64,000 nucleotides of DNA. Source: Caulobacter sp. (lineage in GTDB: Bacteria > Pseudomonadota > Alphaproteobacteria > Caulobacterales > Caulobacteraceae). Below, in pieces: positions 48,388-57,019 of this stretch (the stretch's first letter is position 1; each line of letters opens with the position of its first letter). Below the pieces are notes generated by a model. The model did no database searches. It saw only the letters and a program-made list of their open reading frames with translations, and had not been told where the DNA came from. The translations under genes were made by a program, and so were the position numbers. The DNA lies in contig JAUXTQ010000024.1 of assembly GCA_030678995.1 (NCBI GenBank), positions 55,152 to 119,151 of the forward strand, read 5' to 3'.

Positions 48388-48507
48388 GCTCCCCCACGGG
48401 GGAGCTGTCGCCGCGAAGCGGTGACTGAGGGAGGTGCTTCCGCGACACCGGCCCCGGCCCCCCTCCGTCTCGCCTTCGGCGAGCCACCTCCCCCGTGGGG
48501 GAGGGAC
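48388..48507. repeat. Long composite palindrome, family B (copy 4)
   Basis: GCTCCCCCACGGGGGAGC is a hairpin at the left, and CACCTCCCCCGTGGGGGAGG at the right. Internal stems are TCGCCGCGAAGCGGTGA and CTCGCCTTCGGCGAG. It follows the tadC-like stop and separates it from the sulfatase promoter region (48270-48387), where GTTACCCAAGAGTAAC is a short palindrome. Confidence 0.82.
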
Positions 48508-48512
48508 TGGGC

Positions 48513-49454
48513 CTAGTTCGCCATCAGTGTCTGGCTGATGCGGTATGCCGCCGGCAGGATCAGCACGCCCATCAGGCAGGGGAAGATGAACAGGATCAGC
48601 GGCACCATCAGCTTGGCGGGCAGGCTCATGGCCTTTTCCTCGGCCCGCATCATCCGCTTCATCCGCATGTCCTCGGAGAACACCGTCAGGGTGTCACCCA
48701 GGCTGGTGCCCATCTCCTCCGACTGACGCAGCATGGTGGCCAGGGCCCGGGCGTCGTCGATGGCCAGGCGTTCGGCGAAGCTCGACCAGGCGTCGCGGCG
48801 GGCGCGGCCGGCGCGCAGCTCCAGGGTCAGGAAGCGCAGGTGCTCGGCAAGGTGCACATAGCGGCGGGCCAGCTCCTCGGCGACGCGGTTGACCGCAGCG
48901 TCCAGCGACAGGCCGGCCTCGACCGAGGCGACCAGCAGGTCGAGCATGTCCGGGAAGCCCTCGAGGTATTCCAGCTCCAGCTTGCGACGGCGGGCCTTGA
49001 TCACCTGGTCGGGACCCAGGATGGCTGCGATGGCGAAGGTTCCGGCGGCAAGTATGGCCCCCATGCCGCCCGCGCCGCTGATCGCCCAGGGCACGGTCAG
49101 GACGGTGGCGAGGGTCGCCAGCAGCAGGGCTGCGGCCTTGGCGCCCAGATAAACGGCGACGGACTCGCGGCTGAACCAGCCGGCCTGCACCAGTTTCGCG
49201 CGGATGGTGGAGAGTTGGGACGGATCCTGGATGGCCATGCGGTCGCCCAGGCGCTTCACGCCGCTGACGACGCCTGACAGGGCCGCCGAGGCGCCGCCCG
49301 GACTGGAAACGACCGTGGCCCCCGACAGCCGGGCGCGCCGGCGCACGCCGACCCGCGCCTCCCGCAGGCCGAGAAGCAGGGCGCCGCCGACGCCCAGGCC
49401 GATCAGGCCGATGGCCGCCCAGGTCAGCAGGGTCTGGAGCTGGAGAGGGTCCAT
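48513..49454 (-). CDS. tadC: Tad/Flp inner-membrane platform protein TadC/CpaH
   Basis: A 313-residue type II secretion F domain protein. Helix pairs at about 8-30, 120-170 and 285-305 and the segment EYLEGFPDMLDLLVASVEAGLSLDAAVNRV are typical of TadC. It works with TadB as the membrane platform for pilus assembly. ATG 49454 is two bases after the tadB stop; a much longer frame upstream is a shadow. It is the last gene of the locus. Confidence 0.9.
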   Translation of the reverse strand: MDPLQLQTLLTWAAIGLIGLGVGGALLLGLREARVGVRRRARLSGATVVSSPGGASAALSGVVSGVKRLGDRMAIQDPSQLSTIRAKLVQAGWFSRESVAVYLGAKAAALLLATLATVLTVPWAISGAGGMGAILAAGTFAIAAILGPDQVIKARRRKLELEYLEGFPDMLDLLVASVEAGLSLDAAVNRVAEELARRYVHLAEHLRFLTLELRAGRARRDAWSSFAERLAIDDARALATMLRQSEEMGTSLGDTLTVFSEDMRMKRMMRAEEKAMSLPAKLMVPLILFIFPCLMGVLILPAAYRISQTLMAN

Positions 49455-49456
49455 CG

Positions 49457-50419
49457 TCAGATCCTCATGTCGATCATCTTGCGCATGACCATGTTGCCGA
49501 TGAACATCCATCCGCCGAGCGCGGCCAGGCCCATCTGGATGGTCTTCTCGTGGATCACGTCGCCGTAGAAGTGCGGGCTGGCGAACTGCAGGATGCCGAA
49601 CACCGCGAAGGGCGCCGAGGTCAGGATGATCGCCGAGGCGCGGCCCTCGCCGGAGGCGGCCTTGATCTTCAGTCGCATCTTGTGCCGCTCGCGCACGGCC
49701 TTGGCGTTCATTTTCAACAGGCCGGTCAGGTTGCCGCCGGAGCGTTCCTGCAGCCGGATGGTGGCGGCGAACAGATCCACGTCCGGATGGCGGCAGCGGT
49801 CGGCGACGCGGCCGACGGCCTGCTCCAGCGTGGCGCCATAGGCGATCTCGTCGGCGGCCATGCCGAACTCGCTGCCCAGCGGGTCGGGCATCTCGCGGCC
49901 GACCAGGGCCACGGCCGTCGGCACCGGGTGACCGGCCTCCAGGCTGCGCACGATGATCTCCAGGGCGTTGGGCAGCTGCAGCCCGACGGCCTTGGCGCGG
50001 GCGCCGGCTTTCATTTTCAGCCACATCAGCGGCAGGCCAAGGCTCACCACCGGCGCGGCGGCGAGGCCGAACAAGGGGTTCCTGGTCCACAGGAAGATCA
50101 GCAGATAGCCGGCCAGGGCCAGGCCCGCGGCATAGAGCGCCCAGGTGCGCGGCTGGTAGCTGACCCCCGACTTGATCACCAGGTCCGAGAACCAGCGCAC
50201 CAGGATGCGGCTGTTGCCGTGTTCATCCAGGCCCCGTTGCTTGCGCAGCTCGACCACCAGGTCGGCCAGGTTGGTGACGCTCTGGGCCAGGGCCAGGCGC
50301 TTGTTGACCTTGCGCTTGGTCCCGGCCACCCGGACCAGCCCCCAGACCGCCTGCGCCGCGGCGAACACCGCCGCGCCGATCAGGATCATGAACACGATGC
50401 GGGGATCGACGTCAGGCAT
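49457..50419 (-). CDS. tadB: Tad/Flp inner-membrane platform protein TadB/CpaG
   Basis: A 320-residue type II secretion F domain protein. An N-terminal helix (about 8-30), a cytosolic stretch, two helices near 95-135 and a last pair near 270-310 give the TadB layout. ALEIIVRSLEAGHPVPTAVALVGREMPDP is the F-domain core. The ATG at 50419 has GGAG upstream. A 166-bp gap filled with a family B repeat parts it from cpaF. Confidence 0.9.
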   Translation of the reverse strand: MPDVDPRIVFMILIGAAVFAAAQAVWGLVRVAGTKRKVNKRLALAQSVTNLADLVVELRKQRGLDEHGNSRILVRWFSDLVIKSGVSYQPRTWALYAAGLALAGYLLIFLWTRNPLFGLAAAPVVSLGLPLMWLKMKAGARAKAVGLQLPNALEIIVRSLEAGHPVPTAVALVGREMPDPLGSEFGMAADEIAYGATLEQAVGRVADRCRHPDVDLFAATIRLQERSGGNLTGLLKMNAKAVRERHKMRLKIKAASGEGRASAIILTSAPFAVFGILQFASPHFYGDVIHEKTIQMGLAALGGWMFIGNMVMRKMIDMRI

Positions 50420-50447
50420 CAGGTAACTCCTCGGACGCGCCGAGTCA

Positions 50448-50562
50448 GTCCCTCCCCCCCGGGGGAGGTGGCCCGGCGAAGCCGGGACGGAGGGGGGCAT
50501 GCCGAACGAGCGACGCCCCCCTCTGTCGGCCCTTCGGGCCGACAGCTCCCCCGGGGGGGAGC
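50448..50562. repeat. Long composite palindrome, family B (copy 5), inside the Tad operon
   Basis: Left end CTCCCCCCCGGGGGAGG and right end CTCCCCCGGGGGGGAGC, with stems CCGGCGAAGCCGG and TCGGCCCTTCGGGCCGA. It lies between cpaF and tadB, co-directional genes usually joined in one operon. Its strong hairpins probably separate expression of the two parts or tune mRNA stability. Confidence 0.85.
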
Positions 50563-50585
50563 GACGGGAATGGCCCAAACCGTCA

Positions 50586-51959
50586 TCACAGCGCCCGCTG
50601 CGGGTCGAAGTTGGCGGTGTCGTAGGGGATGCCCTTGCGGATCATCTCGTCGAGGCACTTGGGCCGCAGGCCCGTGGCGCGGAACTCGCCGACCACCGTG
50701 CCGTCCGGCTCGGTCTTCAGGCGGTTGAAGACGAAGATGTCCTGCATCTGCACGACATTGCCTTCCATGCCGGTGATCTCGGTGACGCTCATCACCTTCC
50801 GCTTGCCGTCCGACAGGCGCATCACCTGCACCACCATGCCCACGGCGGCGGCGATCTGGCCGCGCACGGCTTCGGCGCTGAGGGTCATGCCGCCCATGGC
50901 GACCATCTGCTCCAGGCGGGTGATGGCCTCGCGGGCGGAGTTGGAGTGGATGGTGGCCATCGAGCCCTCGTGGCCGGTGTTCATGGCCTGGAGCATGTCG
51001 AAGGCTTCCTCGCCCCGAACCTCCCCAAGGATGACCCGGTCCGGCCGCATTCGCAGGGCGTTCTTGACCAGCTCGCGCTGGCGGATCTCGCCCTTGCCTT
51101 CGATATTGGGCGGGCGGGTCTCCATGCGCACCACATGCGGCTGCTGCAGCTGCAGTTCGGCGGCGTCCTCGATGGTGATCAGGCGTTCGCCGTGGCTGAT
51201 GGCGGCCGAGCAGGCGTTCAGCAGGGTCGTCTTGCCCGAGCCGGTGCCGCCGGAAATGACAGTCGAGACCCGCGCCTTGACGGCCCCGTGCAGGAACTCG
51301 GCGACACAGGCCGGCATGGCGCCGACCGCGACCAGCCGCTCGAAGCTGAGCGGCTTTTTGGAGAACTTGCGGATCGAGACGCAGGCGCCGTCGATGGCGA
51401 TCGGGGCGATGGCAGCGTTGACCCGGCTGCCGTCGGCCAGGCGGGCGTCGACCATCGGGCTCGACTCGTCGATCCGCCGGCCGACCGCGGCGACGATGCG
51501 GTTGACGATGCGCAGCAGGTGATCGTTGTCGCGGAAGCGGATCGGGGTCAGTTCGAGTTCGCCGCGCCGCTCGACATAGACCTGGAACGGCCCGTTGATC
51601 AGGATGTCGTTGATCGACTCGTCCTTCAGCAGCGGCTCGATGGGGCCAAGGCCGACCATCTCGTCGAACACCTCCTCGCCCATCTGGTCGAGCTCGGCGG
51701 TGTTCAGGGCCAGGCGGCTGTCGCGGGCGAAATCGCCGACCAGGCGGCGCACCTGGCGGCGCATCTCGCCCTCGTCCAGCTCGCCCAGTTTGGAGAGGTC
51801 GATCTCCTCGATCAGCCGGGCGTGCAGCCGCAGCCGCATGTCCAGCTGCTCGTCGGAGACGTGCGGGGCGGCGGGGGCCTCGACGACCACGACCGGCGTC
51901 TCGACGGGCGCGGCGACGGGCTCGTGCTTGACCGCGCGGCGGAGGGAAAACCGGCTCAT
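50586..51959 (-). CDS. cpaF: Tad/Flp pilus assembly ATPase CpaF/TadA
   Basis: A 457-residue secretion ATPase. Walker A GGTGSGKT is at 237-244, the Walker B/aspartate box is RVILGEVRGEEAFDMLQAMNTGHEGS, and the N-terminal part holds a VEAPAAP-rich linker and a conserved DESINDILINGP. It powers pilus assembly from the cytoplasm. Its ATG shares one base with the cpaE stop. Confidence 0.95.
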   Translation of the reverse strand: MSRFSLRRAVKHEPVAAPVETPVVVVEAPAAPHVSDEQLDMRLRLHARLIEEIDLSKLGELDEGEMRRQVRRLVGDFARDSRLALNTAELDQMGEEVFDEMVGLGPIEPLLKDESINDILINGPFQVYVERRGELELTPIRFRDNDHLLRIVNRIVAAVGRRIDESSPMVDARLADGSRVNAAIAPIAIDGACVSIRKFSKKPLSFERLVAVGAMPACVAEFLHGAVKARVSTVISGGTGSGKTTLLNACSAAISHGERLITIEDAAELQLQQPHVVRMETRPPNIEGKGEIRQRELVKNALRMRPDRVILGEVRGEEAFDMLQAMNTGHEGSMATIHSNSAREAITRLEQMVAMGGMTLSAEAVRGQIAAAVGMVVQVMRLSDGKRKVMSVTEITGMEGNVVQMQDIFVFNRLKTEPDGTVVGEFRATGLRPKCLDEMIRKGIPYDTANFDPQRAL

Positions 51960-53119
51960 CAGGCGACCCTCGCCTGATCGCCCCGAACGGCGGGCGAGGC
52001 CAGCAGCTTGTCGACCAGGTCGCCGACATCCTTGACGATCCGCGACTTGGGCCGGTGCTGGGCAATCGGGCCGCCGAGGTTGGCCGAGGCGGCGGCCGCC
52101 TCCCAGTCGGAGGTGATCCCGCCGACGGCGCGGCGCTGCAGGGCCTTTTCGGCCTCGACCATCGAGGGGGCGGGGCCAAAGACCCGCTTGGCCAGGCGGT
52201 TGAGCAGGATGCGCGGCGGCGGCCCGTCGGGCAGTTCGGTCTCGATCTCCGACGCCAGCGAGCGGGCGGCGAGCAGGGCCGGGACGGTCAGTTCCGAGAC
52301 GACCAGCAGTTCGTCCGAGCCCGACAGGACGTCCAGCGTCCAGGCCCGGCGATGGCGCGGGGCGTCGACCACCACAGCGTCATAGACCTGGCAGGCAACC
52401 TCGAGGATACGCAGCACCGCCTCGCTGGAGGTGGTGTCGAAGGCGTGGCAGTCGCGGGCCGAGGCCAGCAGGTCGATTCCGCCGGGCGCCTGGGACACGA
52501 AAGCGTCCAGCAGGGAGGCATCGATCCGCTCGGGCGCCTGGGAGGCCCGCGACAGCAGCATGTTGGCCGGGGCGCCCAGATAGGCGGCCGCCGCGCCGTC
52601 GGCGATGTTCAGGTCGATCAGGCAGACCCGGCGCGGTCCCGGCATCCGCCCGGCCAGGGCGCAGGCGATCTCCATGGCGACGGTCGTTGCGCCCGAGCCG
52701 CCGACCGCGCCCATCACCGTCCAGCAGCGCGACGGCGCGTCATGCGCGGGCGTCACATGCGGCGACATCAGCGGCGCGGCGGCGGCGGCCAGGTCCTCGG
52801 TGGAGAAGGGCGCCTCGAGCACGTCGGAACGGGGCAGGCGCATCAGCGCCCGCACCAGCCCGACGGGCAGCTGGGCGCCGACCAGCAGGGTCGGCGGCGG
52901 GCTGGGCGCCCGGCCGACGGCGGCGATGGCCTCGGCCAGGTGCTCGACCGAGGCGCCCGTGGCCTCGATCAGCACCAGCTCGGGCGCCTCGCCGTGAGTC
53001 CAGCGGCCGCGGAAGGTCTCGGCGGTGGCGGTCTCGATGACCGCCCCCTCCAGGGCCTGGGCAGCCAGCTCGACCAGCCCGGTCCCGACGATCAGTACAT
53101 GTCGTCCGATGAAGCTCAT
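51959..53119 (-). CDS. cpaE: Tad pilus localisation protein CpaE/TadZ
   Basis: A 386-residue protein with an N-terminal receiver-like domain (about 8-115) and a MinD/ParA-type ATPase domain. The deviant Walker A GAVGGSGATTVAMEIACAL starts near 138 and lacks the usual second lysine, as in TadZ. CLIDLNIADG is the switch I/Walker B-like strand. It places the Tad machine at the pole in Caulobacter. It starts 9 bases after cpaC; there is no room for cpaD. Confidence 0.93.
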   Translation of the reverse strand: MSFIGRHVLIVGTGLVELAAQALEGAVIETATAETFRGRWTHGEAPELVLIEATGASVEHLAEAIAAVGRAPSPPPTLLVGAQLPVGLVRALMRLPRSDVLEAPFSTEDLAAAAAPLMSPHVTPAHDAPSRCWTVMGAVGGSGATTVAMEIACALAGRMPGPRRVCLIDLNIADGAAAAYLGAPANMLLSRASQAPERIDASLLDAFVSQAPGGIDLLASARDCHAFDTTSSEAVLRILEVACQVYDAVVVDAPRHRRAWTLDVLSGSDELLVVSELTVPALLAARSLASEIETELPDGPPPRILLNRLAKRVFGPAPSMVEAEKALQRRAVGGITSDWEAAAASANLGGPIAQHRPKSRIVKDVGDLVDKLLASPAVRGDQARVA

Positions 53120-53128
53120 GACGCGGCC

Positions 53129-54466
53129 TCAGTTCACAGTCGGGTAGGACGGGCCGGCGGGGGTCATGGGGCGGTCCATGGCCATGCCGTTGAGGATCAG
53201 GTCGATGGCGCTGGGCTCGGTCGATCCCCTGAAGGGGTCGGGCGACAGGCCCCGGCTCTGGGCGGCCGTGGTCAGGCGCGGCGTGACCAGGATCAGCAGC
53301 TCGGTTTCCTGCTTCTTCCAGCGCGACGAGCGGAACAGGGCGCCCAGGATCGGCACGTCGCCGGCCCAGGGGATCTGCCGGACGGTGTTGGCGTAGTCCT
53401 GCTGGAACAGGCCGGCGATGGCGAAGGTCTCGCCGTCCTTCAGCTCGATGGTCGTGCTGGCGCGGCGCACCAGCAGGCTGGGCACCTCGACGCCAGACAG
53501 GCGCAGGCTCTGGCGAGTGTCCAGCTGGCTGACCTCGGGCGAAACCTTCAGGCGGATCAGCCCCCCGTCCTGGACGACCGGGGTGAACTTCAGGGTCACG
53601 CCGAAGGGTTTGAACTCGATGGTGATGTCGCCCTGGCCGGTAGGCACCGGGTAGGGGAACTCGCCGCCGGCCAGGAAGGTGGCCTCCTCGCCGGAGATGG
53701 CGGCCAGGTTCGGTCGGGCCAGGGTGCGGATAACGCCCTTCTCCTCCAGCGCGCGCAGGACCATCTCGATCGAGGTCGGGCCGACGTTGGTGGTCAGGGC
53801 CAGCGTGCCCTGCGACGCGTTCAGGCCGATCAGGCCGGTGCCCGAGCCGAACACGATGCCGGAGTTGTTCGTCACGCTGGTGTTGACGCCGAAGTCCTTG
53901 AGCGCCGAGCGGCTGGCCTCGATGATGCGGACCTCCAGCATCACCTGCTGGGCGGCGCGCACGGTCAGGTCGGAGGCGACCGCGCCCGGGGCGTAGCGCT
54001 CGGCGATGGCCTTGGCGCGGCCGGCCACCGAGGAGGTCGAGACCTCGCCGGACAGCAACACGCCATTGGCCATGGGCAGGATACGAATGGTCTCGCCCGG
54101 CAGGGCGGCGGCCAGGTCCGTGCGCAGGGACTCGATGTCCTGGGCGACCCGCACGTCGATGACCTCGATCAGCCTGTGCGAGGCGTCATAGATCAGGATG
54201 TTGGTCGTTCCGAGCGCCTTGCCGCGCACGTAGACGCTGCGGTCGGTGTTGGCGACGATCTCGGCGATGTCGGGCTGGGCCACGACGATCTCGCCCGCCG
54301 CGCCCATCAGCCGGAAGGCGACGGACTTGTCCTTGGGCACGGTGATGACCCGGCTGGGGGCCAGTTCGCCGACCAGTGAGCTGGCGACGAAACTCTGGGC
54401 CCAGGCCGGCTGGGCGGCGGGCGCGCAGGCGAGAGCCGCCGCGCAGACGAAGGCGATGCGACGCAT
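53129..54466 (-). CDS. cpaC: Tad pilus secretin CpaC/RcpA
   Basis: A 445-residue outer-membrane secretin. Signal peptide about 1-24 (ending PAWAQ). N-terminal N0/BON-like domains are followed by the secretin core, visible in NRAGIVFGS-like strands, RTLARPNLAAISGEEATFLAGGEFPYPVP and DVPILGALFRS. It forms the pore for the pilus. RBS GGAG is well placed before the ATG at 54466. Confidence 0.94.
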   Translation of the reverse strand: MRRIAFVCAAALACAPAAQPAWAQSFVASSLVGELAPSRVITVPKDKSVAFRLMGAAGEIVVAQPDIAEIVANTDRSVYVRGKALGTTNILIYDASHRLIEVIDVRVAQDIESLRTDLAAALPGETIRILPMANGVLLSGEVSTSSVAGRAKAIAERYAPGAVASDLTVRAAQQVMLEVRIIEASRSALKDFGVNTSVTNNSGIVFGSGTGLIGLNASQGTLALTTNVGPTSIEMVLRALEEKGVIRTLARPNLAAISGEEATFLAGGEFPYPVPTGQGDITIEFKPFGVTLKFTPVVQDGGLIRLKVSPEVSQLDTRQSLRLSGVEVPSLLVRRASTTIELKDGETFAIAGLFQQDYANTVRQIPWAGDVPILGALFRSSRWKKQETELLILVTPRLTTAAQSRGLSPDPFRGSTEPSAIDLILNGMAMDRPMTPAGPSYPTVN

Positions 54467-54470
54467 GATG

Positions 54471-55412
54471 TCAGCTCCCGAAGCGCTCTGAAGGCACGGT
54501 GACGGTGGACCGCTTGTCGCCCTGGGTGACGACGAGGCCGCGGGTGGCGGTGGCGGTGACGGCGGCGGGGGGGCGGCCCGAGGGCGGCCGCCGGACGGCG
54601 ACCCGGCGCGGCGGAGCGCCGGCCGGCCCGATCCCCGCCCAACGGTCGCTGCGCATCATCTGCTCCAGCGTCATGGTCGGGATTTCGGCGATCTCGGTGG
54701 CCCCGCTGCGGCGCAGGGACAGGGACAGGGTCCCCGCCTCGGCGGCGGCGGCCAGCTTGCCGGCGTCCAGGACCGCGACCTCGAGGGTCGCGGTCTTGGG
54801 CGGGAACTTCTCGGTCGAGGCCGGGTCGGCGATCAGGTCCATGCCCATCACGCGGACGTTCTGCAGCACCAGGGACGAGACATAGACCTTGGCCCCCGAC
54901 GCGCCCTCGACGGCGCTCTTGTCAGAGATCTCCTGCACCAGCACCACGTCGACCCGGTCGCCGGGCAGGACGTGGCCGCCGCCGCCGGCGACGTCGTTGA
55001 CCTTGATCGTATAGGCCCGCATGCCCGGCGAGATGGTCGCCGCGACCGAGGGCTTGGCCCCGCCGCCGCTGACCTTGGTCGCCAGGATCGGTTCGCGGTT
55101 GACCAGGGCGGTCAGGGTCACCGGCGCGCCGCCGTCCAGGCCGATGACCTGGTTGATGGAGGTGTAGGCCCCCTCAGGCACGGCGGCGGCCGGCATGCGG
55201 ATGATGGTCAGATTCTTGGCCTCGAGCTTCTGGCCGAACGGCACCGCCCCCGAGGCGGCGACCACCGGCGTCAGCGCCGCGCTCTGGACATCCGCCGCCG
55301 CGGCCTTCGTGGCCCCGGCCGACGCGTTGGGCAGCCAGACCTTGGCGACAAACAATGCGCCCACGCCCAGGAGGGCAGACGCGCCAAGGCTGGCGATGGT
55401 GGCGACACGCAT
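54471..55412 (-). CDS. cpaB: Tad pilus assembly protein CpaB/RcpC
   Basis: A 313-residue protein anchored by an N-terminal helix (about 8-25, ASLGASALLGVGALFVAK). It carries the SAF/RcpC domain with VPFGQKLEAKNLTIIRMP, LTALVNREPILATKVS and LPGDRVDVVLVQ, and a Pro/Arg-rich tail. It is the first gene of the locus; upstream is an AT-rich promoter-like stretch, not a pilin. Confidence 0.9.
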   Translation of the reverse strand: MRVATIASLGASALLGVGALFVAKVWLPNASAGATKAAAADVQSAALTPVVAASGAVPFGQKLEAKNLTIIRMPAAAVPEGAYTSINQVIGLDGGAPVTLTALVNREPILATKVSGGGAKPSVAATISPGMRAYTIKVNDVAGGGGHVLPGDRVDVVLVQEISDKSAVEGASGAKVYVSSLVLQNVRVMGMDLIADPASTEKFPPKTATLEVAVLDAGKLAAAAEAGTLSLSLRRSGATEIAEIPTMTLEQMMRSDRWAGIGPAGAPPRRVAVRRPPSGRPPAAVTATATRGLVVTQGDKRSTVTVPSERFGS

Positions 55413-55582
55413 CCTGCGAAACCCCGTATTCGAGCGGCCGATTTTCGGCGCTCTCCCCGACAGTAGTCATCAGAAATACGGGTTTCCCATTGAAATATAT
55501 TCAACGAAGACAGTGAAGTGCTGTAAACCCTCTAAACATGCCAAGTATTAAGCTTAATCTTCGGCAACCATGTTGCGACTGA
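55413..55582 (-). promoter_or_regulatory. AT-rich promoter region upstream of cpaB
   Basis: 170 bases with the most AT-rich sequence of the window near 55480-55565 (ATTGAAATATATTCAAC, TATTAAGCTTAATC). The palindrome ATTAAGCTTAAT could be a regulator site; a CtrA box (TTAA-N7-TTAA) is not seen. No pilin gene is present. It separates the Tad locus from the guaD stop. Confidence 0.5.
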
Positions 55583-56881
55583 TCAATCGCGGCTGTGCGC
55601 CAGCTTGCCGGCCAGCCAGGTTCCAGCCACGGCCCGGTCGTCGCCCAGCACCATCAGGGCGAAGAGGATCTCGCGGATGTCGGTCACGCCCGCGAGCCGC
55701 CGGGCCAGCAGGGGCGTGGCGGCGGGATCGAGGGCGACGAAGTCGGCCTCGACGCCGGTGCGAAAGCTGCCGATCCGGTCCTCCAGCCGCAAGGCCCGGG
55801 CGCCGCCCAGGGTGGCCAGGTAGAAGGTGCGCAGGGGATCGAGCGGCCGGCCCTTCATCTGGGCGACGTCGCAGGCGCGGGCGGCGGTGGTCAGCAGGGA
55901 GAAGCTGGTTCCGGCGCCGACGTCGGTGCCCAGGCCCACCACCACGCCGTGCGCGTCGGCCCGGGCCAGGTCGAACAGACCGCTGCCGAGGAACAGGTTG
56001 GAGGTTGGGCAGTGGGCGATCGCCGCCCCCGCCCGCGCCATCCGGTGCAGCGAACGGTCGCTCATGTGGACGCAATGAGCGAAGATCGAGCGATCGGTGA
56101 CCAGGCCGAACCGGTCATAGACGTCGAGATAGTCACGGGCCTCGGGGAAGGCGCGGGCGACCTGGGCCACCTCGCGCGGGGTCTCGGCCAGGTGGGTCTG
56201 CATCCAAACGTGGTCGTGGCGGCGCAGGGTCTCGCCCGCTGCCGCCAGCTGCTCCGGCGAGGACGACAGGGCGAAGCGCGGCGTGACCGCGTAGCCCAGC
56301 CGGCCCCGACGGCTCCAGTCGGCGATCAGGGCCTCGTCGTCGTCCTGGCCGCTCGCCGCCGTATCGCGCAGCCCGTCAGGGCCGCCGTCCATCAGCGACT
56401 TGCCGGCGATCAGCCGCATGTCCCGCGCCAGGGCGGCCTCGAACAGGGCGTTCACCGAGGCGCGGTGGACCGAGCCGAACACCATCGCCGTGGTCGTGCC
56501 GTTGCGCAGCAGCTCATCGAGGAAGGCCCGGGCGGCCGTGTCGGCATGGGCGCGGTCGGCGAAGGCCCGCTCGGCCGGGAAGGTCTTCTCGTCCAGCCAG
56601 TCAAGCAGTTGGCCGCTGAAGGACCCGATCATGTCGATCTGCGGGAAGTGGATGTGGGTATCGACGAAACCGGGAGTCAGGATCCGGCCCGGCAGGTGCT
56701 CTACGGGCGTGTCGGCGGCCAGATAGGGCGACAGGGCCGTCCAGTCGCCGCAGTCCGCCACATGGCCGTCCTCGACCAGCAGCAGGCCGTCAGGATGCCA
56801 GACCACGGCCTCCTCGCCGCCCTTCGCGGGATCATCGAGACAGTGGACCAGGGCGGCCCGATAGGCGCGAACGTCTGCCAT
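55583..56881 (-). CDS. guaD: Guanine deaminase
   Basis: A 432-residue amidohydrolase that turns guanine into xanthine. The metal pair is H76/H78 in DTHIHFPQIDM, and HCVHMSD and GLGTDVGAGTSFSLL follow. FPQIDMIGSFSGQLLDWL is a guanine deaminase signature. A longer frame upstream is not supported; the ATG at 56881 gives the standard N-terminus. It lies divergent from an acyl-CoA dehydrogenase gene. Confidence 0.94.
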   Translation of the reverse strand: MADVRAYRAALVHCLDDPAKGGEEAVVWHPDGLLLVEDGHVADCGDWTALSPYLAADTPVEHLPGRILTPGFVDTHIHFPQIDMIGSFSGQLLDWLDEKTFPAERAFADRAHADTAARAFLDELLRNGTTTAMVFGSVHRASVNALFEAALARDMRLIAGKSLMDGGPDGLRDTAASGQDDDEALIADWSRRGRLGYAVTPRFALSSSPEQLAAAGETLRRHDHVWMQTHLAETPREVAQVARAFPEARDYLDVYDRFGLVTDRSIFAHCVHMSDRSLHRMARAGAAIAHCPTSNLFLGSGLFDLARADAHGVVVGLGTDVGAGTSFSLLTTAARACDVAQMKGRPLDPLRTFYLATLGGARALRLEDRIGSFRTGVEADFVALDPAATPLLARRLAGVTDIREILFALMVLGDDRAVAGTWLAGKLAHSRD

Positions 56882-57019
56882 GCCCGCCGTTTGGAGCCTG
56901 CTACGGCCCGGCTGGCAAGACGATGCCTCGCGAAAACCGCTTGCGTCCCCTTGCGTCGCCTCCCCTAGGCGAATGTTCGGCAGTCTGATCATCTGCCGCC
57001 ACCGCATGGAACGCCGCCG

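Noticed and set aside
52055..54379. A 774-codon open frame on the plus strand
   Set aside because: Antisense to cpaE and cpaC; Gly/Gln/Arg-rich with no recognisable fold.
55271..55504. A 77-codon frame upstream of cpaB that could have been a pilin
   Set aside because: It lacks a prepilin hydrophobic helix and overlaps the cpaB start; its composition is that of a shadow frame.
55546..55560. TTAAGCTTAA as a CtrA binding box
   Set aside because: The CtrA box needs seven bases between the TTAA halves; here there are two. It may be another regulator site.
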